Shown in pieces: positions 16,783 through 26,334 of a DNA stretch of 44,146 bases. The translations under genes and the position numbers were made by a program. Positions within the stretch are counted from its first letter, which is position 1, and each line of letters begins with the position of its first letter. This DNA comes from Isotricha intestinalis (Eukaryota; Ciliophora; Litostomatea; Vestibuliferida; Isotrichidae). The DNA lies in the NCBI GenBank assembly GCA_023807065.1, contig JAJJLU010003629.1, positions 1-44,146 on the forward strand, given 5' to 3'. The notes below the pieces were generated by a model that was given only the letters and a program-made list of their open reading frames with translations, was not told the origin of the DNA and searched no databases.

Positions 16783-19206
16783 ATGTTAGTATTTTCAAAT
16801 GGAAATATAGAACATCAAAAAAATAATTCCCAACCTTTTCAAGGAGTAATAAAATATTGTACAAATATTCAAAATAAAAAATCAAAATATAAGAATTTAA
16901 CTTTATATAATTTAACAAACCAAAATTTTTCTAGTCAATCTAAATCATTAAGAAGAGGAATGAGTTGTGAGTTATATCCAAATAATTTAAACAATAATTT
17001 AATAAATAATACAACAAAATCAGATAAAGAATATTATAATCAAAGATCAATGGATAATATATTTTTTAAATTTAGAGAAAATAAAAATAATATATTAACA
17101 GAAAATTTATTCAATTTTTCATCTGATAATAATAACAACAAAAAATCAATATCATTACAGAAAAAAAAAATACTTGAAAAAAGTAATAAATTAGAAAATA
17201 GAAATAATCAAAATTTAAAAAAAGGAAAATCAACTTTAACAGAAGAAAAAATAAATAATAATAATAAAATAAAAAGAACAAATTCTCATAATATAACATA
17301 TAATAATAATAATAAAGTAATAAAAACAGAGAATATTCAAAACTCAAAATCAGGGAAAAATTTTTATAAACCAAAATTAAATATAAATCAATTTAAAAAT
17401 AAAAATTTAAAAAAACCAGAAAATATAATATTAAAAGAAAATAAAGCTATAGTAAGTTTTTATCCAAAAAAAAATTCAGAAAGAGCAAAAAATTTAAAAC
17501 AAATAAAGTTTGAAATTCCACAACATTTTAGAAATAGTGTTAAACCAAAAGAAATAATATTAAAAACAAGAAATCAAAATTGTATAAAAACCGAAGAAAA
17601 TAAAAAAATAGAAAAAATTCTTAAAATAAATGAAACAAAAAAAATAGAAAATGATTCTGATAGTGAAATTATAGATAACACAAATAATTCTGAAGATTGT
17701 TTAACTAAAGATTTAGATGAAGAAATTTCTTTTATTTCTAATAATAAAGGAACTGTTAATGAGAGATTTCTTTTTAAAAAAAATCCATTAATTAATAAAG
17801 TAATAAATAACAATGATAATTTAAATAAAAAAGATAATATTCACATTAAAAATAATTCTTTAAATTTTCCTATTAAAATATCTCCAAAAATAAATAATGA
17901 GAAAAATAATTTAAAAAGAATTTCTGATATAATTAGAAATAATTTAAATGCAAATAAAATAAATAGAAATATTAATAATAAAGAATTTCATACTGTTGAA
18001 AATACAATAAATAAAAGGCAAAATTATTTTAATATTGAATCAAAATATACTAAAGAAACAAAAGACGAAGAATCAACTAGTTATATAAATAATATTGATA
18101 TTTCTAGTTCTAAAGACGATACTGTTAATGAAAGAAAAGAAAGCATTGATGAATTTGATTTAAATGAAAATGAAGGTTTTCATTTTCAAAATCCAATTCA
18201 TCAATTTATTCCTTTTAATAATAATAAATTACATTTTGAAGAAAATAAAAATGATAAAAATTATATTTTGAAAAATTCAAAAAAATTTTTTACTTATATT
18301 CCTTTATTTTCAAAGTTAATTTTTAATTATTGTGATTTAGAAATGATAAATACATTAACTTTAATAAATAAAAAGTTTCATAATTCCTTTATTCCAATAA
18401 TATATGAAAAAATAAAAAAATTAGTTTTAAACATAAATAAAAACCCAAATAAAGAAATAAGAACAAAAATTAAAAAATATGTATTTAAATATTCTCCTTC
18501 ATATAATAATATAAATTTAATTCAAAAAATATATTATGATAATTTATATAAATGTGAAAGCATATATGATTTACAAATAAAAAAAGATTTACCACGAACT
18601 TTTCCTGAAAATATTTTATTTAAAGAAGGTTCTAATTACTATAATAAATTATATAGATTATTAACTGCTTATTCAAATTATAATAATAAAATAGGATATG
18701 CTCAAGGATTAAATTTATTAACAGCACATATATTATTTATTTTTGAAAAAGAAGAAGAAATATTTATTTTTTTAGATGGAATGATTAATAGATTTAATTT
18801 AGAAGATTTAATTGGAATTAATAATAAATTATCTAGTAAATTTAAAAAAATAGGAAATTTAATTAAAAATTATAATAAGAAAGTATATTATTATTTAGAT
18901 AAAAATTCTTTATCTCATGAATTTTTTACTGCAAATTGGATTCTTACTTTATTTTCTAATTCTATTTTAAAAACTCAATATTTATCTATTATTTGGGATT
19001 ATATGATAATTTTTGGATGGAACTTTTGTTATTTTTTTATTATTGTTATTATTAAATTTTATGAAAATGATATTATTTCTTTTAATCCTGATCAAGTATC
19101 TGAATTTATGAAAAATTTATTATTTTCTGAAAAATTTAATTTAAATTTTGAATTAATATTAGATGAAACTTTTATATTAATGGAAAAAAATAATAATGAT
19201 GTATAA
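16783..19206 (+). CDS. F-box-like plus TBC-domain protein
   Basis: 807 residues. Residues 1-490 are Asn/Lys-rich and disordered. Residues 501-545 (YIPLFSKLIFNYCDLEMIN, then a KFHNSFIPIIYEKI helix) have the spacing of an F-box. A TBC domain follows at about 555-800, with IKKDLPRTFP (arginine finger Arg605) and IGYAQGLN (glutamine finger Gln641), so GAP catalysis should be intact. If the F-box-like part binds SKP1, the protein would link a Rab GAP to a cullin ubiquitin ligase. TBC is certain, and the F-box is a resemblance only. Confidence 0.88.
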   Translation: MLVFSNGNIEHQKNNSQPFQGVIKYCTNIQNKKSKYKNLTLYNLTNQNFSSQSKSLRRGMSCELYPNNLNNNLINNTTKSDKEYYNQRSMDNIFFKFRENKNNILTENLFNFSSDNNNNKKSISLQKKKILEKSNKLENRNNQNLKKGKSTLTEEKINNNNKIKRTNSHNITYNNNNKVIKTENIQNSKSGKNFYKPKLNINQFKNKNLKKPENIILKENKAIVSFYPKKNSERAKNLKQIKFEIPQHFRNSVKPKEIILKTRNQNCIKTEENKKIEKILKINETKKIENDSDSEIIDNTNNSEDCLTKDLDEEISFISNNKGTVNERFLFKKNPLINKVINNNDNLNKKDNIHIKNNSLNFPIKISPKINNEKNNLKRISDIIRNNLNANKINRNINNKEFHTVENTINKRQNYFNIESKYTKETKDEESTSYINNIDISSSKDDTVNERKESIDEFDLNENEGFHFQNPIHQFIPFNNNKLHFEENKNDKNYILKNSKKFFTYIPLFSKLIFNYCDLEMINTLTLINKKFHNSFIPIIYEKIKKLVLNINKNPNKEIRTKIKKYVFKYSPSYNNINLIQKIYYDNLYKCESIYDLQIKKDLPRTFPENILFKEGSNYYNKLYRLLTAYSNYNNKIGYAQGLNLLTAHILFIFEKEEEIFIFLDGMINRFNLEDLIGINNKLSSKFKKIGNLIKNYNKKVYYYLDKNSLSHEFFTANWILTLFSNSILKTQYLSIIWDYMIIFGWNFCYFFIIVIIKFYENDIISFNPDQVSEFMKNLLFSEKFNLNFELILDETFILMEKNNNDV

Positions 19207-19344
19207 AGAAATTAATTTATGTTTGATTGTTTTTATATAAATATATTTTTTTACTTAAATTAAACAATATAATTTTAAATAATATTATCTTTCAATATTA
19301 TTCTTAAAAAATAAAAAAAACTTTTTTAAAATTATTAAATAAAA

Positions 19345-20271
19345 TTATTCTAATTCTTTTTTATGTTTTAAAGGAGAAGAAATTCTATTTAAATCTTTAT
19401 CAAAATATCCTCCATAATTAGAAGTAAATCTAATAAAAGGTTTTTTATAAATTAAATCTAAATCATCATATTGATCAGGATATTGTCTTAAAGATTTACT
19501 AAAATCAAAAGAAGATTCTTCTTTTACTATTTTTTTCTTGTTATTTATTTTTGGAGTATATCTTGAAACTCTTTCAATATCATTTTTAATATCATTTAAT
19601 GTATTCAATGAATATTTATAATTTAATAAATTATCAATAAATGTTTTATAATTATTATCTTCTGTGTAATTTAAAGAAAATAATTTTGGATTGTTTAATG
19701 TTATTTTTATTGTTTTTAAAATTTCATTTGTTATTTTAACTTTTATTATTTCTGGAGTAGTATCATAATTTTCTTTATTAAATGATTCATTTCTTTTTAA
19801 AGTTTTATAAATTGATTTTTCATTAAATGTTGGATCATCATAATAAATTGGAATATAATTATTATTATTATTATTTGTTTTGTTATTTAAGTTAGAGTTT
19901 AAATATGTGTTTAAATTTGAATGATTATTATTTGGATTTATATTAGAAAAATTTTTATTATTAATTATATTTTGAATATTGCTTCTTGATGAAGAATTAT
20001 TATAATTATTATATGTTGTTATATTATTTTGAGGAGTAAAATTGTTTTTTATTGTTGAATTTGGGGTATTTGAATAAATATTTTTTGTATTTTGTAATAA
20101 ATTCAAATGTGATTTTATTATATTATTGTAATCATTTATTAAATATTTAATATCATTTTTTATTTGATTATTAATTTGAAAACTATCTAAAAACTGATTA
20201 AATATATTAATCTGTTCCTGAGATAAAATTTTATTTTCCAATTCTTTTATATTAAAACTCCCATAATTCAT
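19345..20271 (-). CDS. Hypothetical Asn-rich protein, 308 aa
   Basis: The N-terminal 70 residues form a helical segment (LSQEQINIFNQFLDSFQ, then KYLINDYNNIIKSHL). An Asn/Ser/Thr/Tyr-rich low-complexity middle follows, and then two more ordered pieces: VKITNEILKTIKITLNNP and a C-terminal block with DFSKSLRQYPDQYDDLDL and RFTSNYGGYFDKDL. I do not recognise a family. It converges with the F-box/TBC gene (138 bases between stops). The ordered ends suggest a scaffold or cytoskeletal protein, but nothing proves it. Confidence 0.68.
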   Translation of the reverse strand: MNYGSFNIKELENKILSQEQINIFNQFLDSFQINNQIKNDIKYLINDYNNIIKSHLNLLQNTKNIYSNTPNSTIKNNFTPQNNITTYNNYNNSSSRSNIQNIINNKNFSNINPNNNHSNLNTYLNSNLNNKTNNNNNNYIPIYYDDPTFNEKSIYKTLKRNESFNKENYDTTPEIIKVKITNEILKTIKITLNNPKLFSLNYTEDNNYKTFIDNLLNYKYSLNTLNDIKNDIERVSRYTPKINNKKKIVKEESSFDFSKSLRQYPDQYDDLDLIYKKPFIRFTSNYGGYFDKDLNRISSPLKHKKELE

Positions 20272-20522
20272 AAATTAATTAATCACAATTATTATAAAAA
20301 CTTAATAAAAATAAATTAAAATCATTATTTTGTTACTTTTAAAATTTAATGTATTAAAAATTTTAAGCAATTCATATAAGATAAGAAAAATATTAAATTT
20401 ATTTTATATTCAAAAAAAGAAATATTTCTTTCTTTCTAAAATTAAATCTCAAATTTAAAATAAATAATAAAATTAAAATAAAAATTTAAATTAAAATGAA
20501 CAACAAAAATATAAAGTAAAAA

Positions 20523-23500
20523 CTACTGATTGAATCTCTTTTTATAAAATAAAATATAAGCAGCATTAGTAATTAAATCTTTTTCATCTTTAATTCTTTT
20601 AACTCTTGAATCATCAAATTCATACCAATTTCCATTATTTTTACAAAAAGCAGTATAATGACCTCCAGATAAATCTCCATAATGATTTGTAATTGCAAAT
20701 AAATCATAAATTTCTTTTTTATTTGAACCTAAAATATAATTTGTTAAATCCATATTTTTAATAGGAAATTTAATTAAAGAATAATTCTTTCCATTATTAT
20801 TATATATATTTGATAATACTTTTGAATTTTTTGTTATGTTATTTAATTGTTTAAATCTCTTTAATTGAATTATTAAATATTGAGGTGATTTATATATTTC
20901 TAATTTTTTAAAAGCTTCTTGATGCTTTTGACATTTATTACAATACCATGAATTTTCTTCTTCTAATTTTTCTTCTGTTTGAAATAAATTTAAACAATCA
21001 AATAAATTTATTTCTATGTTATCTTGATTAAATAATTTTATATTTTTCTCATTTTTTCTTATTGAATAAAGCAAATTTTCTATATTAAATTCTTCTAATT
21101 TAATATCTAAGTTTAATATTAATGGTAAATTATTTATACATTTTGATTTAATATATTTTATATTTTCATTTTTATTAAATCTTTTAGTAAATCTACATGA
21201 ATGTTCTTTTTTATGTAATAAATTTAATCCACAAAAATTACAAAATTGATTTTCTTCTGAATATTTATTATAAATAAATAATCTGAAATTAAATGAATTT
21301 TCTTTTTCTTCATTTATATCTGAAACATAATTTAATAAAGATAATTTTTCTTTACTTCCAAAATTTCCAATTCTTTTTATAATAAATTTATTAATTAATT
21401 CATAAAGTGAAGAAACATTAAAATTATCTTCATAAGGAAATTTAATTGGAATTGGAAAAGGATATTCAAATAAATATTTTATTTCTTCATAAGCAAAAAA
21501 ATTAAAATAATATTTAACATAATATTTAGTTAAATATACATATATATTTTCATTATTTTCTTTTTGGTAAGCAACTAAGGAATTTTGTTCAAAAATATAA
21601 TCAAAAATATATTCATTATGATTAAAAACTTTAATAATTTGTTTATTTTTATCAAGAAGAATTAAATCAAAATCTTTAAAACTTAAATTATTTAAATTTT
21701 TATTTTTACTTCTGATAAAATTAATTTCATTTAAAATTTTCTCTTTAAATTCATTGCTAGTAGAATTTTCAGTTATAAGCATATTAAAATTTTCAATTTT
21801 AAGTTCTAAATTTTTTAAAAAATAAAAGTATTTAACATTAATATTATATCTTCCAGAAGGAATAGGCAAAGAAATAAAAATAAAAGGATCAAAAGATATA
21901 GATATATTAAAGCATTGAGGACAAGTAATTTTATTTTTAAATTGTCCATGAAAAAAATCTATTATTATACTATCTTCCCTTTTTTTATAACATTTCCAAT
22001 ATCTTAAAGAAGCAATCTCATCATTTTCAAAATCTTGTTTATTTTTCATTTCTATATATGGTTTTTTAGTAATTCTATTTAAATCTTCATGTAATTTATC
22101 TAATAAATATATTAAAAATTCATTTGAATCTTGTTGAGAAAAATTTGAAAATTGATGATTATATAAAATAAATTTTTCCCTGAAATTTATTGGTGAAATT
22201 GATTTTTTATTTCCTTTCCATAAATCATTTAATAATAAATAATATGCTTTTGATATTTCTCCTTTACTTCCTAAATTATTTAAATTATTTATTTCTGATA
22301 TATATTTATTTGATAAAAAAAATTTAGTTAAATCTTCACAATTACTTAAGCATTGAAGAGCACTATTCATATAACATGTATTTCCTAAATTTATTAATCC
22401 TGTAATCCCGTGAGAATTTTCTTTTGAATTTAATAATGAATTTAATGTCATTAAACGTAAATCTGAAAATGATGCTCTTTTTAAAAAATATTTTTTTATA
22501 TTATTATGATAATTTAAATGTTCTTTATCTGCATTCAGACATTTTTCTGAACAATAATTAAAAGAACAATTTGATATTTTATCACATTTGAATTCTAAAT
22601 TTATTCCTTTTTCTAAACAAAAAGAACATTTTTGATTTGTTGATTGATATATAAATTTTTTTTCTTCTTCTTCCTTTTTTATTATTTCTATTATTATTAA
22701 AGAATTTTCTTCTATTGAAAAGTTTTCTTCATTTATTATTTCACAGTTTAAAAAAAATTTTGAATCATTTGAAAAATATGAATATAATAATTCAAAGCAA
22801 AAAATTTCTGAATTTTCATTTGATTTATATATAATAATATCTTCTTTATCAAAATTTATATTTGGACATTTTTTTTTAATACATCTTATTATTTTATTAA
22901 TAAAATTTTCATAAGTATAAAATTTACTTATTTGTATGTATTTAACTATAATATCTTGGATATATTTTTCTTTCATTTCTTTACTTAATATAATAATTTT
23001 AAATAATTTTAAAAAAGATTCTAATTCACCATTTTTTTTATATCTTATTATTTCAGGTGCATTTCCAAAATTTTCTATAATTAAATCCCATTGAATTTTA
23101 TTTATTTTAATAAATAAATTTGGATTATTTTTAATAAATATATTTGTATATTCTTCTTCATCATCTTCCCAAAAATCAACAAATTCTTTTATGAAAAAAT
23201 TATTAACTGGACCTATATAACTTACATTACTTCTTTCTTGTTTTACATTTATAAAATTTGAAAAAATTCCTTTTATATCAAAACCTACTAATAAAAAATT
23301 ATTATAATCACTTAAACTATCTTTTATTGAAGTTAACATATTTAAAAAATTTAAATATTTAATTGCCCAATCAAAAGATAATAAATAATATTCTTCATTA
23401 TCTTTTAAATCTTCTGATGTAAGATTTTTTATTTTATTTTTATTTAAATTATCTATTACATTATAAAGATTATTTTTTAATTCATTATCAAAATCTAATG

Positions 23501-24011
23501 AATCTTGAGTAACAATTGAATATTCATTAATTTTAATATTCTCTAATTTTTCTTTTAATTTAATACATAATTCACGAAAAGATAATTTAAATTCTTTATG
23601 AATATTATTTTTAAAATCACTTTTATTCTTTTCTAAAATTTCTTTCATTATTTCATAAAAATATAATTTAATTAACAAAGAAGAAATATTTTCAGGATCT
23701 TTATTTAAAACTTTAATAACATTTTGGAATAAAAAATAATATGAAATTGCATTTTGAATAATTAAATCAAAGTCTTGAGTATTATTAAGATAAATTTCAG
23801 ATATTTTGATTCCTAATTTTAAAACTAAAATATAATTATTAATTTTAAAAGCATATTCAGAAATATAAGGTGATGAAGAAATTAAATCTTGAAAAGAACA
23901 AGAATAATCAAATATTTGAATTAAATTTAAAAAATATTCTGGACATCCATTTTTATCAACATATTCTTTAACTTTTTCAAATAATTTTTCATAATTAATT
24001 TTTTCAGACAT
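20523..24011 (-). CDS. Ubiquitin-specific protease with DUSP-like and MYND-like domains
   Basis: 1162 residues ending in TAG. Order: a helical N-terminus (1-240); a DUSP-like region (about 262-325, YIGPVNNFF ... KIQWDLIIENFGNAPEIIRY); a MYND-type zinc finger (about 462-502, Cys pairs then CSEKCLNADKEHLNYH); then the catalytic core. The Cys box is GLINLGNTCYMNSALQCL (Cys546), the His box GDLSGGHYTAF (His1118), and the Asp lies in WYEFDDSRV. Two CxxC pairs in the insert (CPQC, CNFC) fit the structural zinc of USP15/Ubp12-type enzymes. All catalytic residues are present, so it should remove ubiquitin from substrates. USP15/USP4 lack MYND, while some plant and animal USPs have it, so the combination is mixed. 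Confidence 0.95.
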   Translation of the reverse strand: MSEKINYEKLFEKVKEYVDKNGCPEYFLNLIQIFDYSCSFQDLISSSPYISEYAFKINNYILVLKLGIKISEIYLNNTQDFDLIIQNAISYYFLFQNVIKVLNKDPENISSLLIKLYFYEIMKEILEKNKSDFKNNIHKEFKLSFRELCIKLKEKLENIKINEYSIVTQDSLDFDNELKNNLYNVIDNLNKNKIKNLTSEDLKDNEEYYLLSFDWAIKYLNFLNMLTSIKDSLSDYNNFLLVGFDIKGIFSNFINVKQERSNVSYIGPVNNFFIKEFVDFWEDDEEEYTNIFIKNNPNLFIKINKIQWDLIIENFGNAPEIIRYKKNGELESFLKLFKIIILSKEMKEKYIQDIIVKYIQISKFYTYENFINKIIRCIKKKCPNINFDKEDIIIYKSNENSEIFCFELLYSYFSNDSKFFLNCEIINEENFSIEENSLIIIEIIKKEEEEKKFIYQSTNQKCSFCLEKGINLEFKCDKISNCSFNYCSEKCLNADKEHLNYHNNIKKYFLKRASFSDLRLMTLNSLLNSKENSHGITGLINLGNTCYMNSALQCLSNCEDLTKFFLSNKYISEINNLNNLGSKGEISKAYYLLLNDLWKGNKKSISPINFREKFILYNHQFSNFSQQDSNEFLIYLLDKLHEDLNRITKKPYIEMKNKQDFENDEIASLRYWKCYKKREDSIIIDFFHGQFKNKITCPQCFNISISFDPFIFISLPIPSGRYNINVKYFYFLKNLELKIENFNMLITENSTSNEFKEKILNEINFIRSKNKNLNNLSFKDFDLILLDKNKQIIKVFNHNEYIFDYIFEQNSLVAYQKENNENIYVYLTKYYVKYYFNFFAYEEIKYLFEYPFPIPIKFPYEDNFNVSSLYELINKFIIKRIGNFGSKEKLSLLNYVSDINEEKENSFNFRLFIYNKYSEENQFCNFCGLNLLHKKEHSCRFTKRFNKNENIKYIKSKCINNLPLILNLDIKLEEFNIENLLYSIRKNEKNIKLFNQDNIEINLFDCLNLFQTEEKLEEENSWYCNKCQKHQEAFKKLEIYKSPQYLIIQLKRFKQLNNITKNSKVLSNIYNNNGKNYSLIKFPIKNMDLTNYILGSNKKEIYDLFAITNHYGDLSGGHYTAFCKNNGNWYEFDDSRVKRIKDEKDLITNAAYILFYKKRFNQ

Positions 24012-24048
24012 TTAAATTAGTTTTTTAAATAAAAAAAATAATGAATAT

Positions 24049-25800
24049 TTAAAAAATTAACTCTGGATTTTGAGGATTTATTAATCTAACTAATTCATTA
24101 AAATTTAAATCTCCTTTTGATTTAGTAATTAATTTAATGTAATTCATTAAAAATTCCATTTCATCATTAATTAAATTGACTCCATTTTCAATTAAAAAAT
24201 GTTTAATATCTGTTCTATTAATTAAATTTTCATATTTATTTTTTAAAAGTTCCCAACATTCATAAATAGAAAAACCTTGATAATTATTTATTTTAATTTT
24301 AATATTATAAATTTCTTCTTCTGAATCAATTAAAGTTTTAATTACATCAAAAATAATTTTATTAGATTCATCTGAAAATTTAATAAAATTTTCTTCGGGT
24401 TTATGATTAATTATCATTCTTGCAAATTCTAATTTTTTTGGTAAAATCATTTCACAAAATTCTTTATAATTTAATTTATCATCTTTATCTTTATCATATC
24501 TTATAAAAAGTAATTTAATATTTTTTAAATTTGATTCGTAATTAAAATAATTTTTCAATACTGTATAAATATCAGATACTGAAATTGCATCTTCATTTGA
24601 ATAATCAAATAAAGAAAAAATATCTGATAGATTTATTTCTATATTTCTACACATTAAGTATTTTTTTTTTTCATTATTATTTTCTGTTTCTATTATAGTT
24701 TTAAATAAATCTAAAAGTAAATTTTTTTTTTCTAAATTTAATTTTTCTAAAGTAGGAAATTTTATTCTAAATAATTGTTTTTGAGGTAAATTAACATTAT
24801 TTTGAAAATTTTGCATACTTAAATTAACAGAAGTGTTAAGAAAATTTTGTTTTAAATGATTAGATAAATCAAAACTATTATTTATATTACCATTTGAATT
24901 TGTATCAAAATCTTCAAGAGAATAATTAAAATATAAATGACCTTCTGGAATTGGAAATTCTTTCATTGTTTGTGCTTTTGAAATATTAATATTCTTATAT
25001 TCTTCGATTTGATTTTTATTCCTCTTATTTTTATTTGAATTAATATCTTCTATATTTTCATTATTATTTACAATATTAGAATTTATTATGTTATTAAATA
25101 AATTAAAAATATTTGAATATTCTTCGTAATTTAATTGGAAATCAGAATCTTTATCAAATCTAAATATAAAATTTGATATATCTTCATTAAAAACTTTTAT
25201 ATTATCATTATCTATTATTTCTTCATCTTCATTTAATTTAGTTATGAAATTTTTTATCATATTTTCATTTATTGATTTTTCATTTCTATCACAAGTTATT
25301 AAAATAAAAGATTCATATATCGTGAAGCTTTTACTATTTTGAATGTCTAAAACTATATTTTTTAAATTTGAAATCATATTAATTTCTTCCAGTAATATAT
25401 GAGAAAATTTTTGTAATATTTCTTCATTAATTTCTGTGTTTGTTACATTACATATTTTTTGAATATCAACATCAATAAATTTTGGAGTTAAAAAAGTAAA
25501 AAATTCTTTATTATTTAAAACCATATCATTGTCTTTATCAAACATTATTATAATTGCTTTTATTTCATTTATTTTATCTTGTAAAGTTGGAAATAATTTT
25601 ATTATATCATTTGAACTTATATAATTTTTTTTTGAAAGATTTTCATCGAAATATTCAAATAAAATTTGAGGAGAAATTAATGATATTAAATTTAATCTAA
25701 GTTGAGTTAATTTTCTTTCTGAATTTATCTGTTCTATAAAAAAATTTCTTAATTTACCTTCCCATTCATAATACATTTTATTTATATTAATAAATTTCAA
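24049..25800 (-). CDS. Multi-EF-hand calcium-binding protein, triplicated architecture
   Basis: 583 residues. Canonical EF loops are DKDNDMVLNNKE (88-99), DKDSDFQLNYEE (216-227) and DKDKDDKLNYKE (436-447), all with Asp/Asn at positions 1, 3 and 5 and Glu at 12. A degenerate loop begins at Asp399 and another lies near 560. The phrase F-x-IYE recurs (FTIYESF near 159, FSIYECW near 510), showing an internally repeated unit of helix, IYE motif, EF-hand and a Pro-ended tail (TPK, LPK, INP). Such calmodulin-like repeated proteins are common in alveolates and other ciliated protists. The target is unknown. Its stop lies 37 bases from the protease start, tandem on the minus strand. Confidence 0.87.
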   Translation of the reverse strand: MKFININKMYYEWEGKLRNFFIEQINSERKLTQLRLNLISLISPQILFEYFDENLSKKNYISSNDIIKLFPTLQDKINEIKAIIIMFDKDNDMVLNNKEFFTFLTPKFIDVDIQKICNVTNTEINEEILQKFSHILLEEINMISNLKNIVLDIQNSKSFTIYESFILITCDRNEKSINENMIKNFITKLNEDEEIIDNDNIKVFNEDISNFIFRFDKDSDFQLNYEEYSNIFNLFNNIINSNIVNNNENIEDINSNKNKRNKNQIEEYKNINISKAQTMKEFPIPEGHLYFNYSLEDFDTNSNGNINNSFDLSNHLKQNFLNTSVNLSMQNFQNNVNLPQKQLFRIKFPTLEKLNLEKKNLLLDLFKTIIETENNNEKKKYLMCRNIEINLSDIFSLFDYSNEDAISVSDIYTVLKNYFNYESNLKNIKLLFIRYDKDKDDKLNYKEFCEMILPKKLEFARMIINHKPEENFIKFSDESNKIIFDVIKTLIDSEEEIYNIKIKINNYQGFSIYECWELLKNKYENLINRTDIKHFLIENGVNLINDEMEFLMNYIKLITKSKGDLNFNELVRLINPQNPELIF

Positions 25801-26334
25801 TTTTTCATAACAAATATTTCATTAATAAAATAACAATTAAATTATCAAAAAATGGAAAATAAATCTTCAATTATTCAAAGAAAGATTTAAATCTTAAATT
25901 AAATTTAATAAAAAAAAAATGTAAATAAGACAATCTCGCATTTTATCATTTATAATAAGAAAATACATTAATATATTAGGAGAGCAGCAAAAAAAAATAT
26001 GGAAATAAATTTTTGAATAAATTGAAAATGCATTAAAAAATCAAAATATCCTGAAACAATTTTATTGAGATAAAAAAATTTTTAATAAAAAATTATTTCT
26101 CTTAAAAATATAATTATTTCCAAATAAACAATTAAATTCTGTTGAACAAAAAACTTTTGATGTAATGAAAAAAAGATAGGATTTATTTGGAAATTAAAAA
26201 AGAATCTAATAATACTCTTATTAATGGTTGGCCGAAAGAAAATAAAGATTGAATATTATTTATTTAATAAAATATAAAATTTTTAATTCTTAATATTTTT
26301 AAATGTTTATTATTAATTTTTTTTAAAGAATAGT
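25801..26334. other. 534-bp divergent spacer with possible decayed gene
   Basis: This sits between two diverging starts. There is no intact frame. Plus-strand scraps at about 26120-26250 read protein-like in two phases: QLNSVEQKTFDVMKK, then a TAG, and one phase over, IKKESNNTLINGWPKENKD and TGA. The stretch near 25975-26060 gives shorter scraps (RRAAKKNMEIN). It contains more C and G than its surroundings. This could be a frameshifted relic or chance. Confidence 0.3.
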
